From SVTX01 sp045659745 (GTDB taxonomy: Bacteria; Bacillota; Clostridia; Oscillospirales; CAG-272): a stretch of 33,702 nt of DNA. Numbering within the stretch: position 1 is the stretch's first letter; every line of letters begins with the position of its first letter. Position numbers and translations under genes: made by a program. The stretch covers positions 1 through 33,702 of the forward strand of contig JAZRCL010000068.1 in NCBI GenBank assembly GCA_045659745.1. Direction: 5' to 3'. The notes under the pieces were generated by a model that saw only the letters and a list, made by a program, of their open reading frames with translations, was not told the origin of the DNA and did not search any database. Shown in pieces: positions 15,542 to 23,390 of the stretch.

Positions 15542-16473
15542 TGTCGGTAAAGCACACTGAAATTGACAATCTACCGGGTGGAATACTCGCGGTAAACAAG
15601 CCTGTTGGTATCTCGTCGCACGACGTTGTCAATAAAATAAGAAAGCTTTATAACACAAAGCGCGTGGGACACGCGGGAACGCTTGACCCGCTTGCCGAGG
15701 GTGTGCTTGTAGTACTCGTTGGACGCGCGGCAAAGGCTTGCGAGTATATCTCGTCTGACAGAAAGACCTACACGGCAACTCTGCGCCTTGGAACCCAAAC
15801 GGCCACCGAGGATATTACGGGCCAGGTGACTCAAAAATATGAGGGCGAGCTTCCTGAATATGACATGGTTGCAAAAGTCTGCGACAGCTTCAAGGGCAAA
15901 ATAATGCAGACACCGCCCATGTATTCCGCATTGAAGGTGAACGGTCAGAAGCTTTATGACTTGGCGCGTCAGGGTCTTGTAATTGAGCGTCAGGCGCGAG
16001 AGGTCGAGGTGTTTGACATTTCTTGCAAACCCACTGACAGAGTAGAGGACTTTATACTCACGGTGACCTGCTCGGGCGGCACTTATATACGTACGCTTTG
16101 CGCGGACATTGGCAAGGCTCTTGGCTGCGGTGGAGTTATGGCGACTCTGCGACGCGATGAGGCCTGTGGAGTCTTGCTGTCGCAAACCTCCACGATAGCG
16201 GAGCTTGAGGCTATGGACGAGGGTAGCAGAGCATCAATACTTATGGACGCGGAAAAACTGTTTTACGATATACCCAAAATACAGCTTTCTCCTTTCTTTG
16301 AAAAGCTTTTTAGAGATGGCTGCCCCATATATCAGAAGAAAATAAAAACCAATTTCGACCTTGGACAGAGAGTGCGCATATGCTCGCAGAGCGGAGAATT
16401 TTTCGCACTTGGCGAGGTAGGAGAGTATGCCGACGGTAGTGCTGTAAAGTCGATTAAGATATTCAAACTCTGA
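15541..16473 (+). CDS. truB: tRNA pseudouridine(55) synthase TruB
   Basis: This 310-residue enzyme forms pseudouridine 55 in the T-loop of tRNAs. GHAGTLDPLAEGVL carries the catalytic Asp49; KVNGQKLYDLAR and the CSGGTYIRTLC motif follow in the usual order. The C-terminal 70 residues correspond to the PUA-like/TruB_C part. It starts on the last base of the trmB stop codon. Confidence 0.96.
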   Translation: MSVKHTEIDNLPGGILAVNKPVGISSHDVVNKIRKLYNTKRVGHAGTLDPLAEGVLVVLVGRAAKACEYISSDRKTYTATLRLGTQTATEDITGQVTQKYEGELPEYDMVAKVCDSFKGKIMQTPPMYSALKVNGQKLYDLARQGLVIERQAREVEVFDISCKPTDRVEDFILTVTCSGGTYIRTLCADIGKALGCGGVMATLRRDEACGVLLSQTSTIAELEAMDEGSRASILMDAEKLFYDIPKIQLSPFFEKLFRDGCPIYQKKIKTNFDLGQRVRICSQSGEFFALGEVGEYADGSAVKSIKIFKL

Positions 16474-16492
16474 AAAAAACACAGGAGGCAAT

Positions 16493-17755
16493 ATGAAGAA
16501 ATATTTATACCCCGCAGATATTTATCTACCGAATTTTGGTAAGGTTGACGGTAGTCTCTGGGCAACCGTTGCTTGCGACCAGTTTACAAGTGAGCCTGAA
16601 TACTGGGAAAAGGCGACAGAGCTTGTCGATGGCTCTCCCTCGGCTCTTAATATTATTCTTCCCGAGGCGTATCTGTCCGAGACCGAGCAGAGAATAGATA
16701 AGATAAATCAGACTATGCGTGAGTATATTAATGATGTTCTCGTGTGCCATAAAAACACAATGATATACCTTGAGAGAGTGCAGTCCGACGGCAAGGTAAG
16801 ACGCGGCATAATCGGTGCTGTTGACCTTGAAGAATACGACTATTCAAAGGGCTCGGAGTCGCTAATCCGCGCGACTGAGGGAACTGTGCTTGACAGAATT
16901 CCCCCCAGAGTCAGAATACGACGCGACGCCGAGATAGAGCTTCCTCATATAATGATACTTATTGACGACGAGCAGAAAACGGTTATCGAGCCTATCTGCG
17001 AAAAGTCCGCGGGATACGAGCTTGCATACAACTTCGACCTTATGCTTGGCGGTGGTCACGTTACGGGTAAGTTTATTCCCGAGGCGGATATTGATAGAAT
17101 AAACCTTGCGCTTTCAGAGCTTGCGACGAGTGAGCAGATGCTCCAAAAGTATGGCATAAACTGCCCTCCGTTGCTTTTTGCTATGGGAGACGGCAACCAT
17201 TCCCTTGCAACGGCAAAGGCTCTTTACGAGGAAATTAAGGCGGAGATAGGTGTTGACGCGGCAAAGGCTCACCCTGCAAGATACGCGCTGTGCGAGATCG
17301 TCAATCTTCACGACTCCGCACTTGAGTTTGAGCCTATATACAGAGTGATGTTCGGCGTTCAACCCGAGAGCTTTATCTGTGAGCTTGAGTCTTACGCAAA
17401 AAATCTCTGCGGTGCGACCGATGACGAGCAGAGAATTGAGTACACGTACGGCGGTGTCAAGGGAGAGATAGTTATAAAATCTCCCGAATGTCAGCTCACA
17501 GTAGGCAGTGTTCAGCAGTTTATCGATTCCTACATAAAGACCCATGAGGGTGTCGAGGTGGATTACATACACGGACTTGAGTCAACCTACGCGTTGTCTC
17601 AAAAGCCTAATGCGGTTGGACTTACCTTTGATGGAATGGAGAAAAATCAGCTTTTCCGCACGGTTATTTGCGACGGCGCGCTGCCCAGAAAGACTTTCTC
17701 TATGGGACATGCCGAGGATAAGAGATATTATATCGAGTGCAGAAAAATAAAGTAA
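16493..17755 (+). CDS. DUF1015 family protein
   Basis: This 420-residue protein matches the DUF1015 family along its whole length (N-terminal YPADIYLPNFGKVDG, FAMGDGNHSLATAKALYE in the middle, C-terminal FSMGHAEDKRYYIECR). The biochemical role of the family is not established; it was noted as a conserved cytosolic protein in many anaerobes. GGAGG lies 6 bases before the ATG. It follows truB by 19 bases and is likely in the same operon, ahead of a small unknown gene. Confidence 0.85.
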   Translation: MKKYLYPADIYLPNFGKVDGSLWATVACDQFTSEPEYWEKATELVDGSPSALNIILPEAYLSETEQRIDKINQTMREYINDVLVCHKNTMIYLERVQSDGKVRRGIIGAVDLEEYDYSKGSESLIRATEGTVLDRIPPRVRIRRDAEIELPHIMILIDDEQKTVIEPICEKSAGYELAYNFDLMLGGGHVTGKFIPEADIDRINLALSELATSEQMLQKYGINCPPLLFAMGDGNHSLATAKALYEEIKAEIGVDAAKAHPARYALCEIVNLHDSALEFEPIYRVMFGVQPESFICELESYAKNLCGATDDEQRIEYTYGGVKGEIVIKSPECQLTVGSVQQFIDSYIKTHEGVEVDYIHGLESTYALSQKPNAVGLTFDGMEKNQLFRTVICDGALPRKTFSMGHAEDKRYYIECRKIK

Positions 17756-17768
17756 GCCGAGGTTTTAT

Positions 17769-18173
17769 ATGACTGTTATTGTTTGCCTTGATAACAATGG
17801 TGGCATGATGTTCGGTACACGCCGACAGAGTCAGGACTCTGTTCTGCGCGACAGAATACTCAACGATAATATGGGAAAAAGACTTTATATGAACGAGTAT
17901 TCATGTAAAATGTTCTCGCAGAACACGTCAAACTTTGCCATTTGCGACAATAATTTTTTGTCTGTCGCGGGCGCGGGTGACGTTTGTTTTGTAGAGAATA
18001 CTGATATTTTACCGTATGCAGAAAAGATAAGTAAAATTATTGTATACCGTTGGAATAAAGTATATCCCGCTACTATGTATTTTAAGCTTCCCGAGGGTGA
18101 GTGGAAGCTTGAGAGCAGATGTGATATAGGTGGCTCCTCGCACGATATAACAGAGGAAATTTACGTAAAATAA
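17769..18173 (+). CDS. Conserved hypothetical protein (134 residues)
   Basis: It begins MTVIVCLDNNGGMMFGTRRQSQD and seems a compact alpha/beta protein without membrane or signal segments. I recall similar short proteins in Clostridia, possibly labelled ribonuclease Z in databases, but no metallo-beta-lactamase HxHxDH motif is present, so that label would not be supported. It lies 13 bases after the DUF1015 gene and 11 bases before the nuclease gene, on the same strand. Function unknown. Confidence 0.6.
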   Translation: MTVIVCLDNNGGMMFGTRRQSQDSVLRDRILNDNMGKRLYMNEYSCKMFSQNTSNFAICDNNFLSVAGAGDVCFVENTDILPYAEKISKIIVYRWNKVYPATMYFKLPEGEWKLESRCDIGGSSHDITEEIYVK

Positions 18174-18184
18174 CGGAGTCTGAT

Positions 18185-18952
18185 ATGAAGGCAAGAAGAT
18201 TTTTAAGTCTCTTAATAATACTTTCGTTGCTCGCAGGCATATTGTGTCTTGCGTCCTGCGACAGTCTGCTTTCCTCGTTTGATAACGGGGAAATATCTCT
18301 CCCGATGGGAGACAAGAACAACGGCGCAACTAATAATGCTCCGAGCGCAAACCTTGATAGTATCCCCGAGTACGACGGAGAATCGGCGTACGTTATTATA
18401 AATAACAACACCCCGTTCTTTGAGGAGAGCGAGTATACTACAAAATCCTTTGAGAACTACGGTGAGCTTGATAAGCTTGGCAGATGCACCGTGACTATGG
18501 CTTGCGTTGGCAATGACATAATGCCCGCTGACGACGAGGAGCGCGGAAGCATCAGCAGTGTATACCCTACGGGCTGGGAGCAGAACAGATATGATTCCGA
18601 TCTCGTTGAGGGCGGCTGGCTATATAACCGCGCGCATCTTATCGGATGGCAGCTGACTGCGGAGAACGCGAACAAGGAAAATCTTATCACCGGAACGAGA
18701 TATTTCAACGTTGACGGGATGCTTCCGTTTGAAAATATGGTTGCAGACTACGTTCGCGAGACGGGAAATCACGTGCTTTACCGTGTGACTCCCATCTTTG
18801 AGGGCGACAACCTGCTTGCAAGCGGAGTCCTTATGGAAGCGCTTTCGATGGAGGATAATGGCGAGGGCGTGAGCTTTTGCGTTTACGTCTATAACATTCA
18901 GCCGGGAATAGAGATAGATTACGCGACGGGTGAAAATAAGCTTGCAGAATAA
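18185..18952 (+). CDS. Secreted DNA/RNA non-specific endonuclease, lipoprotein
   Basis: This is a 255-residue protein. The N-terminus is a lipoprotein signal (basic start, hydrophobic segment, lipobox LASC with the modified Cys at about residue 24), so the enzyme should be anchored outside the membrane. An Asn/Ser-rich linker leads to the nuclease domain of the NucA/EndA beta-beta-alpha-metal type: YNRAHLIGWQLTAENANKENLITGTRYFN, with the catalytic His in RAHLIG and the Mg-binding Asn in the ENLITGT stretch. Family members serve in DNA uptake or nutrient scavenging. It sits in the ychF operon's tail, 28 bases before icd. Confidence 0.87.
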   Translation: MKARRFLSLLIILSLLAGILCLASCDSLLSSFDNGEISLPMGDKNNGATNNAPSANLDSIPEYDGESAYVIINNNTPFFEESEYTTKSFENYGELDKLGRCTVTMACVGNDIMPADDEERGSISSVYPTGWEQNRYDSDLVEGGWLYNRAHLIGWQLTAENANKENLITGTRYFNVDGMLPFENMVADYVRETGNHVLYRVTPIFEGDNLLASGVLMEALSMEDNGEGVSFCVYVYNIQPGIEIDYATGENKLAE

Positions 18953-18980
18953 TACATAGTACATACATGGGAGACCACAA

Positions 18981-20192
18981 ATGCAGAAAATCAGAATGAC
19001 TACGCCCCTCGTTGAGATGGACGGCGATGAAATGACGAGAATTATCTGGCAGATGATTAAGGATGAGCTTCTTTATCCTTTTGTTGATCTGAAAACTGAA
19101 TACTACGATCTTGGACTTCCCGAAAGAGAGAAAACCAAAGATCAGGTCACCATTGATTCCGCAAATGCTACTATTAAATACGGAGTTGCAGTCAAATGCG
19201 CGACTATTACGCCCAACAAGCAGAGGGTTGAGGAGTATAATCTCTCGGAGATGTGGAAGTCTCCTAACGGCACGATAAGAGCTATACTTGACGGAACGGT
19301 CTTTCGTGCGCCTATAATTATTGATTCCATAAAGCCCGTAGTCCGCAACTGGAAAAAGCCTATTACTATCGCGCGTCATGCGTACGGAGACGTTTACAAG
19401 TCAACCGAATACCGCGTGCCTACAAGCGGTGTCGCTACTCTGTCATTTTGCGGCAACGACGGCACGGAGTTCTCAAAGATTATATACGACTTTGAGTGCT
19501 CGGGTGTGCTTCAGGGAATGTATAATAAGGATTCCTCTATTGAGTCATTTGCTCATTCCTGCTTCAAGTTTGCAATAGATACAAAGCAGGACCTCTGGTT
19601 TGCCACCAAGGACACTATCTCCAAGCAGTACGACCAGACGTTTAAGCTTATTTTTGAGGATATTTACAACAATTATTATAAGGAAGAATTTGAGTCCCTT
19701 GGTATCACGTATTTCTACACACTTATTGACGACGCCGTTGCGCGCGTAATAAGAAGCGAGGGCGGATATATATGGGCTTGCAAGAACTACGATGGCGACG
19801 TTATGAGCGATATGGTATCTACCGCATTCGGCTCGCTTGCTATGATGACGTCTGTTCTCGTATCTCCCGACGGAAAGTATGAGTACGAGGCGGCTCACGG
19901 CACGGTCACACGTCACTATTACAGACATCTTAAAGGTGAGGATACGTCCACAAACCCAATGGCGACTATTTATGCCTGGAGCGGCGCGCTCCGCAAGCGC
20001 GGCGAGCTTGACGAAATTCCAGAGCTTTGTGAATTCGCAGACAATCTTGAGGCGGCGTGTATAGAAACGCTCAACGACGGCATTATGACAAAGGATCTTG
20101 TGGGGCTTGTTGATGAGGGCGTCAGCGCTACATCGGTTAACACTGCAGGCTTTATCGCGGCGGTCAGAGAAAGACTTGAGGGTAAATATTGA
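18981..20192 (+). CDS. icd: NADP-dependent isocitrate dehydrogenase, eukaryote-like type
   Basis: This 403-residue enzyme oxidatively decarboxylates isocitrate to 2-oxoglutarate with NADP+. The N-terminus (VEMDGDEMTRIIW), NGTIRAILDGTVFRAPI, the Tyr/Asp site (TLIDDAVARVIRSEGGYIWACKNYDGDVMSD, partial quote of the conserved loop) and AAHGTVTRHYY (NADP-binding) are those of subfamily II, as in mitochondria and some anaerobic bacteria. In an anaerobe it would supply 2-oxoglutarate for glutamate synthesis. GGGAG precedes the ATG. A perfect terminator begins five bases after the stop. Confidence 0.96.
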   Translation: MQKIRMTTPLVEMDGDEMTRIIWQMIKDELLYPFVDLKTEYYDLGLPEREKTKDQVTIDSANATIKYGVAVKCATITPNKQRVEEYNLSEMWKSPNGTIRAILDGTVFRAPIIIDSIKPVVRNWKKPITIARHAYGDVYKSTEYRVPTSGVATLSFCGNDGTEFSKIIYDFECSGVLQGMYNKDSSIESFAHSCFKFAIDTKQDLWFATKDTISKQYDQTFKLIFEDIYNNYYKEEFESLGITYFYTLIDDAVARVIRSEGGYIWACKNYDGDVMSDMVSTAFGSLAMMTSVLVSPDGKYEYEAAHGTVTRHYYRHLKGEDTSTNPMATIYAWSGALRKRGELDEIPELCEFADNLEAACIETLNDGIMTKDLVGLVDEGVSATSVNTAGFIAAVRERLEGKY

Positions 20193-20196
20193 TGAA

Positions 20197-20229
20197 AAAA
20201 AGGACATCGGAAAATCCGATGTCCTTTTT
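20197..20229 (+). terminator. icd terminator, perfect 15-bp stem
   Basis: AAAAAGGACATCGGA (20197-20211), AAA loop, TCCGATGTCCTTTTT (20215-20229). Being symmetric it can act in both directions. Its right arm is repeated exactly at 20939-20953. Confidence 0.92.
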
Positions 20230-20241
20230 ATGTATAATGAA

Positions 20242-20261
20242 AACCCCGCCATAGCGGGGTT
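20242..20261 (-). terminator. Terminator for the leftward 144-residue gene
   Basis: AACCCCGC (20242-20249), CATA loop, GCGGGGTT (20254-20261). Read leftward the stem is followed by TTTCATT, in keeping with termination of the gene ending at 20350. Confidence 0.55.
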
Positions 20262-20262
20262 C

Positions 20263-20337
20263 TGTAAAGGGTATGCTGATGACCAGAAAGCAAAAATATC
20301 AGCGTAGAATGTTCTCACGTCAAAGGCGCCCTTTACA
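20263..20337. repeat. Nested inverted repeat downstream of the 144-residue gene
   Basis: TGTAAAGGG (20263-20271) with CCCTTTACA (20329-20337), and inside it GCTGAT (20275-20280) with ATCAGC (20298-20303). CCCTTTACACAAGGGAG at 20329-20345 resembles a dispersed repeat common in gut Clostridia; I could not confirm that from the sequence alone. Confidence 0.4.
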
Positions 20338-20349
20338 CAAGGGAGGGTT

Positions 20350-20784
20350 TTACCAACCTTCAAATAACCGACGAGGCCTCTTAAATTTGCTGTTAGATAT
20401 TTCTATAAAACAATCTTCAAATAAGTTTGTCTTAAAGTTATTCTCGAAGTAGTTATACATCAAATGTATTTTATATGAATATGTATCGTTTAAAATATTA
20501 AACAGTTTCTTCGTTGTTTCATCAGCATTAGATCTCTTAACTCCATCTATACTGTTATCAAAAATTATTATGCTATGTTCACAACATGTGCATTTTGCTT
20601 CAATAACTATTTGATGATTGTTCTTAACTAAATATGGAGCCAAAATCCCTTTAGTTTGCTTACCTGAATGATATATTTTAAAATAGTGATTTCCGCATTT
20701 GCAAACCAAATCACCTTCTAATGCAACATTGTTGTGTTCGCATATATTTTCCAAGTTGTCGATAATTCTTAATTTTTTATCCAT
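20350..20784 (-). CDS. Unknown AT-rich protein with Cys/His pairs
   Basis: The 144-residue product has CKCG at about 28-31 and CTCCEH at about 64-69 inside a beta-rich N-terminal half, so a bound zinc is likely; the C-terminal half is rich in Asn, Tyr, Phe and Lys. No family recognised. GC is far below that of the flanking icd and dehydrogenase genes, indicating separate origin. AAAGG lies 8-12 bases before the ATG, and a sigma-A promoter at 20839-20867 and a terminator at 20242-20261 make it a self-contained cassette within the candidate insertion. Confidence 0.6.
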   Translation of the reverse strand: MDKKLRIIDNLENICEHNNVALEGDLVCKCGNHYFKIYHSGKQTKGILAPYLVKNNHQIVIEAKCTCCEHSIIIFDNSIDGVKRSNADETTKKLFNILNDTYSYKIHLMYNYFENNFKTNLFEDCFIEISNSKFKRPRRLFEGW

Positions 20785-20838
20785 AATTTTACCTTTTACA
20801 ACTCCATATATTCTTATTCATCATTTACTTATACCTCC

Positions 20839-20867
20839 ATTATAGCACAAAAACCGCAGAAAATCAA
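20839..20867 (-). promoter_or_regulatory. Sigma-A promoter of the 144-residue gene
   Basis: Read leftward: TTGATT (20867-20862), 17 bases, TATAAT (20844-20839), about 54 bases before the ATG. The -35 box lies in the loop of the terminator hairpin at 20851-20877, so upstream transcription would be stopped on top of it. Confidence 0.7.
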
Positions 20868-20877
20868 TCTGCGGTTT
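20851..20877 (-). terminator. Terminator downstream of the alcohol dehydrogenase gene
   Basis: AAACCGCAGA (20851-20860), 7-base loop, TCTGCGGTTT (20868-20877). Read leftward it is followed by a run of T. It lies about 87 bases after the dehydrogenase stop. Confidence 0.7.
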
Positions 20878-20963
20878 CTATTTTTCTGTCGGTAGGTAAT
20901 GTACTCTCAAAACTATCCTTAAGAGTACGTCCCTATCTTCCGATGTCCTTTTTCTATGTAATT

Positions 20964-22118
20964 TTACCAGATTGCCTTGAAGATATCCGCAATATCTGCC
21001 GCCGTGGGAACACGGGGGTTGGTTTCGGTGCATCTGTCCTTGAGTGCCGCTTCTGTCATAGCATTGATCTTGGACGCGTACTCCTCGTAGGTGCATTTGG
21101 GAAGAGCCTCGCGGACACAAACGGGCATGCCCATTTCTATCTGCATGGATCTTATAAAATAGTTCAGTGCTTTTACCGAGGCTATATCGTCGTAGCTGAT
21201 CAGACCGATTCGTCTTGACATATTTGCGTATTTGGAGACGCAGGGAGAGGGGTTCTGCAAAACGATAGTCTTCTCGTCGATCTCCGCGTTGAAGGAGATA
21301 ACGTGGGGGAGAACTATACCGTTTGCGCGGCCGTGAGGTATATGGAACTGCGCGCCGAGCTGATGCGCGATACTGTGGCAGATACCAAGGGATACCGCGT
21401 TGAACGCGATTCCCGCAAGGCAGGACGCAACGTGCATTTTCTCTCTTGCCTTGTTCTCGTGTGTCTGGGGGTATTTATACGAGCGGACGAGATAATGCTT
21501 GCAGAGCGAGGTTGCCTTTTCTGCGTACATATCCGAGAAATAGTCAGCCTTTGTGCTTACGTATGCCTCAAGCGCGTGCGCCATAACGTCTATACCCGTG
21601 TCTGCCGCGATGGAAGAGGGAACTGTTTTTACCATCTCAACGTCGAGAATAGCCTCGTCGGGAAGAATGTAATCGTCAATAATCGCGTGCTTTATATTTT
21701 TCTCTGTATCGGTTATTACTGCGAACGACGTCACCTCACTACCCGTTCCGCTTGTGGTGGGAACTGCGATAAAGTGGGGATCATACTCGGGGTGGATCTG
21801 ATGAGCAAACTGCTTTACGCATTTTGCAAGGTCTATCGCCGAGCCGCCGCCTACCGCTATAATGCAGGGAGGCATTTCCTTTACAAGAGCCGAGACGCCA
21901 AGCACGACCTTTTCAACCGACGGGTCGGGGACAACGTCGGAATAGACGGTGTACTCGATGCTTGAAACCTCAAGGTGCTTTGTGACCGCTCCGATAAGTC
22001 CCGAGGACACGGTAAAGGGGTCTGCTATTATAAATACTTTTTTATATTCAAGTGATGAAAGACGGGAAAGAGAATTGCCCTCAAAATGTATTGTTGTTTT
22101 AAGTGAACAACTGCGCAT
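20964..22118 (-). CDS. Iron-containing alcohol dehydrogenase (EutG/PduQ-like)
   Basis: This 384-residue group III (iron-dependent) alcohol dehydrogenase interconverts aldehydes and alcohols with NAD(P)H, an outlet for fermentation. Cofactor loop IAVGGGSAIDLAK and PTTSGTGSEVT, then metal ligands in GIDVMAHALEAY (Asp and His), HSIAHQLGAQFHIPHG (two His). Substrate range cannot be told from sequence. Its own sigma-A promoter lies 47-75 bases upstream and AGGAGG precedes the ATG. It is monocistronic, convergent with icd. Confidence 0.9.
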   Translation of the reverse strand: MRSCSLKTTIHFEGNSLSRLSSLEYKKVFIIADPFTVSSGLIGAVTKHLEVSSIEYTVYSDVVPDPSVEKVVLGVSALVKEMPPCIIAVGGGSAIDLAKCVKQFAHQIHPEYDPHFIAVPTTSGTGSEVTSFAVITDTEKNIKHAIIDDYILPDEAILDVEMVKTVPSSIAADTGIDVMAHALEAYVSTKADYFSDMYAEKATSLCKHYLVRSYKYPQTHENKAREKMHVASCLAGIAFNAVSLGICHSIAHQLGAQFHIPHGRANGIVLPHVISFNAEIDEKTIVLQNPSPCVSKYANMSRRIGLISYDDIASVKALNYFIRSMQIEMGMPVCVREALPKCTYEEYASKINAMTEAALKDRCTETNPRVPTAADIADIFKAIW

Positions 22119-22164
22119 AGAGAACCTCCTATCTGGGAATTAGGATAAATATTCATACAGATAC

Positions 22165-22193
22165 ATTATATCATAAATAATTAAATAAGTAAA
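22165..22193 (-). promoter_or_regulatory. Sigma-A promoter of the alcohol dehydrogenase gene
   Basis: Read leftward: TTTACT (22193-22188), 17 bases, TATAAT (22170-22165). CCCC precedes the -35 box, as in the rpsO promoter at 26128-26156. Confidence 0.7.
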
Positions 22194-22225
22194 GGGGTTA
22201 TGCAAAAAAATTGTGTTTGTAATAT

Positions 22226-22256
22226 AAAAATCCGTTTCAATAAGAAACGGATTTTT
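22226..22256 (-). terminator. Terminator after the VanY-like gene
   Basis: A perfect 13-bp stem: AAAAATCCGTTTC (22226-22238), 5-base loop, GAAACGGATTTTT (22244-22256). The gene upstream ends at 22268. The stem is symmetric and may work in both directions. Confidence 0.88.
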
Positions 22257-22267
22257 ATGCATAGTTG

Positions 22268-23173
22268 TTATTTTACTTTAATGGTGACGATTATACCGCC
22301 GTCATTTGTTCCCGAAATTTCAAAGGGATACTTTTCTGCATCCTTGGGAATCTTAATGTTGATCTGCTTGCCCTCAAACGCGTAGTAGTAAATAAAATAC
22401 TGCTCGCCGTTTTCGCACTTGACACCGATGGGATCGTTGCTTGCGTTTTCCTTGAGATACTCTATGTATTCCTCAAGGCAGAGACCCTCCTGCTTCATAA
22501 CGTTGGCGTGAGCAACACCGACGTATCTAAGACAGTTTGTGTACTCGGAAACACCCGTAAGATGAGCCTTGGACTCAGGATATCTTATTACAAATCCGTA
22601 GTCCTGAGCATTTTCGTGAAGCCACTCATAGTCATCAGGGGAAAGAGGAGTTTCCGTTCTCTTTACCGAGAAGCAATAGCCTGTGTGATGATCGCTGTAT
22701 CCTGCGGATATGGTGCTTTGTATGTTTTGCTGTTGCTCGTAAGTGCGGTAAGCGGAGGAAACGACGAAATCTGCGTCAGCCTTGTCGCTTATTTTGTTGA
22801 GCATCTGGTGAGCGTGGGATATAGCGTCCGTGTGCAGCATAAGCGATGAGTCGATAAGACCGTAGCCTCCGCCGCCGTTATTGTTCTTGTAGCTATACAT
22901 GCTCGTAAGATGATCGTCGTCATCGGGGAAGGTGTATTCGTGAGAGTTGTTTACAAGTATAAGCGAGCCGTGCAAAGAGTTTTCCTTCGTCACTACGAAG
23001 TCGGTAAGCTTGTCTGCGGCAAGACCGTTTGAAAAGCCAACTCCTGTCAGCGCGTCGTATATTCCCGCGATTGCAATAATGACGATGCAAAGAGCCAGAA
23101 TAACCGCAAGCACGGACATAGCAGTAAGGGTCATCTTTTTCTTGGAGCTTGTGCTAACGTTTGAAAAATTCAT
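22268..23173 (-). CDS. VanY/M15B-like membrane protein lacking catalytic residues
   Basis: This 301-residue protein has one N-terminal membrane segment (about 15-44), so the domain faces outward. The domain has the D-alanyl-D-alanine carboxypeptidase order: VVSSAYRTYEQQQ, SDHHTGYCFS, WLHENAQDYGFVIRYP, then the LRYVG end. In active enzymes SxHxxGxAxD binds zinc and ExWH supplies Glu and the last His. Here His162 is kept, but the Asp position is Ser169, the Glu position Tyr211 and the His position Cys214. It is probably not a zinc peptidase, perhaps a cell-wall binding or regulatory derivative. RBS AAAGGAG. It follows a tiny membrane-peptide gene after 22 bases. Confidence 0.8.
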   Translation of the reverse strand: MNFSNVSTSSKKKMTLTAMSVLAVILALCIVIIAIAGIYDALTGVGFSNGLAADKLTDFVVTKENSLHGSLILVNNSHEYTFPDDDDHLTSMYSYKNNNGGGGYGLIDSSLMLHTDAISHAHQMLNKISDKADADFVVSSAYRTYEQQQNIQSTISAGYSDHHTGYCFSVKRTETPLSPDDYEWLHENAQDYGFVIRYPESKAHLTGVSEYTNCLRYVGVAHANVMKQEGLCLEEYIEYLKENASNDPIGVKCENGEQYFIYYYAFEGKQINIKIPKDAEKYPFEISGTNDGGIIVTIKVK

Positions 23174-23195
23174 AAGTACGAGAGTTCTCCTTTCC

Positions 23196-23318
23196 TTACA
23201 TTGCTATTGCCGCAATAATAAGAGCTGCGACTGAGACCAGAAGAATAGCGGTAAGAACGCCCATAATAGCGACAAGTACTGAAATCTGCTTCTGTTTGTT
23301 GTTGTTTTCGGAGTTCAT
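23196..23318 (-). CDS. 40-residue single-span membrane peptide
   Basis: Read leftward: ATG AAC TCC GAA AAC ... GCA ATG TAA. The product has a polar, Asn/Lys/Gln-rich start (12 residues) followed by a continuous hydrophobic helix of about 28 residues, rich in Ala, Val, Ile and Leu. AAGGAAG precedes the ATG at 23318; a second in-frame ATG two codons earlier (23324) sits too close to that site. It lies between pnp and the VanY-like gene on the same strand, with 22 bases to the latter, so the two are probably co-expressed. No family recognised. Confidence 0.65.
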   Translation of the reverse strand: MNSENNNKQKQISVLVAIMGVLTAILLVSVAALIIAAIAM

Positions 23319-23347
23319 ATTCATTCTTCCTTTCGCTGTATGTTTGT

Positions 23348-23382
23348 GTATTCGGGCTGTCGGTATTAGGCAGCCCGAATAC
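23348..23382 (-). other. Hairpin after pnp
   Basis: A perfect 12-bp stem: GTATTCGGGCTG (23348-23359) with CAGCCCGAATAC (23371-23382). It starts eight bases past the pnp stop but, read leftward, has no T run (the T run is on the other strand), so it may mark a 3' end or partial terminator with read-through into the small genes. Confidence 0.6.
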
Positions 23383-23390
23383 AGATTTTT

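Larger units (their letters stand above)
20215..20953. mobile_element. Candidate 709-bp insertion flanked by 15-bp direct repeats
   Basis: TCCGATGTCCTTTTT occurs at 20215-20229 and at 20939-20953. The left copy is part of the complete icd terminator; the right copy is an orphan half, just past the alcohol dehydrogenase stop codon. The DNA between (20230-20938) is AT-rich and holds one leftward gene with its own promoter and terminators. No matching terminal inverted repeats and no transposase were found. Confidence 0.5.

Noticed and set aside
17769..18173. Ribonuclease Z
   Set aside because: The metallo-beta-lactamase signature HxHxDH is absent and the protein is far too short.
21303..21965. 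220-codon rightward frame inside the alcohol dehydrogenase gene
   Set aside because: Antisense shadow of a clearly real gene; composition is Cys/Arg/Val-rich with no motif.
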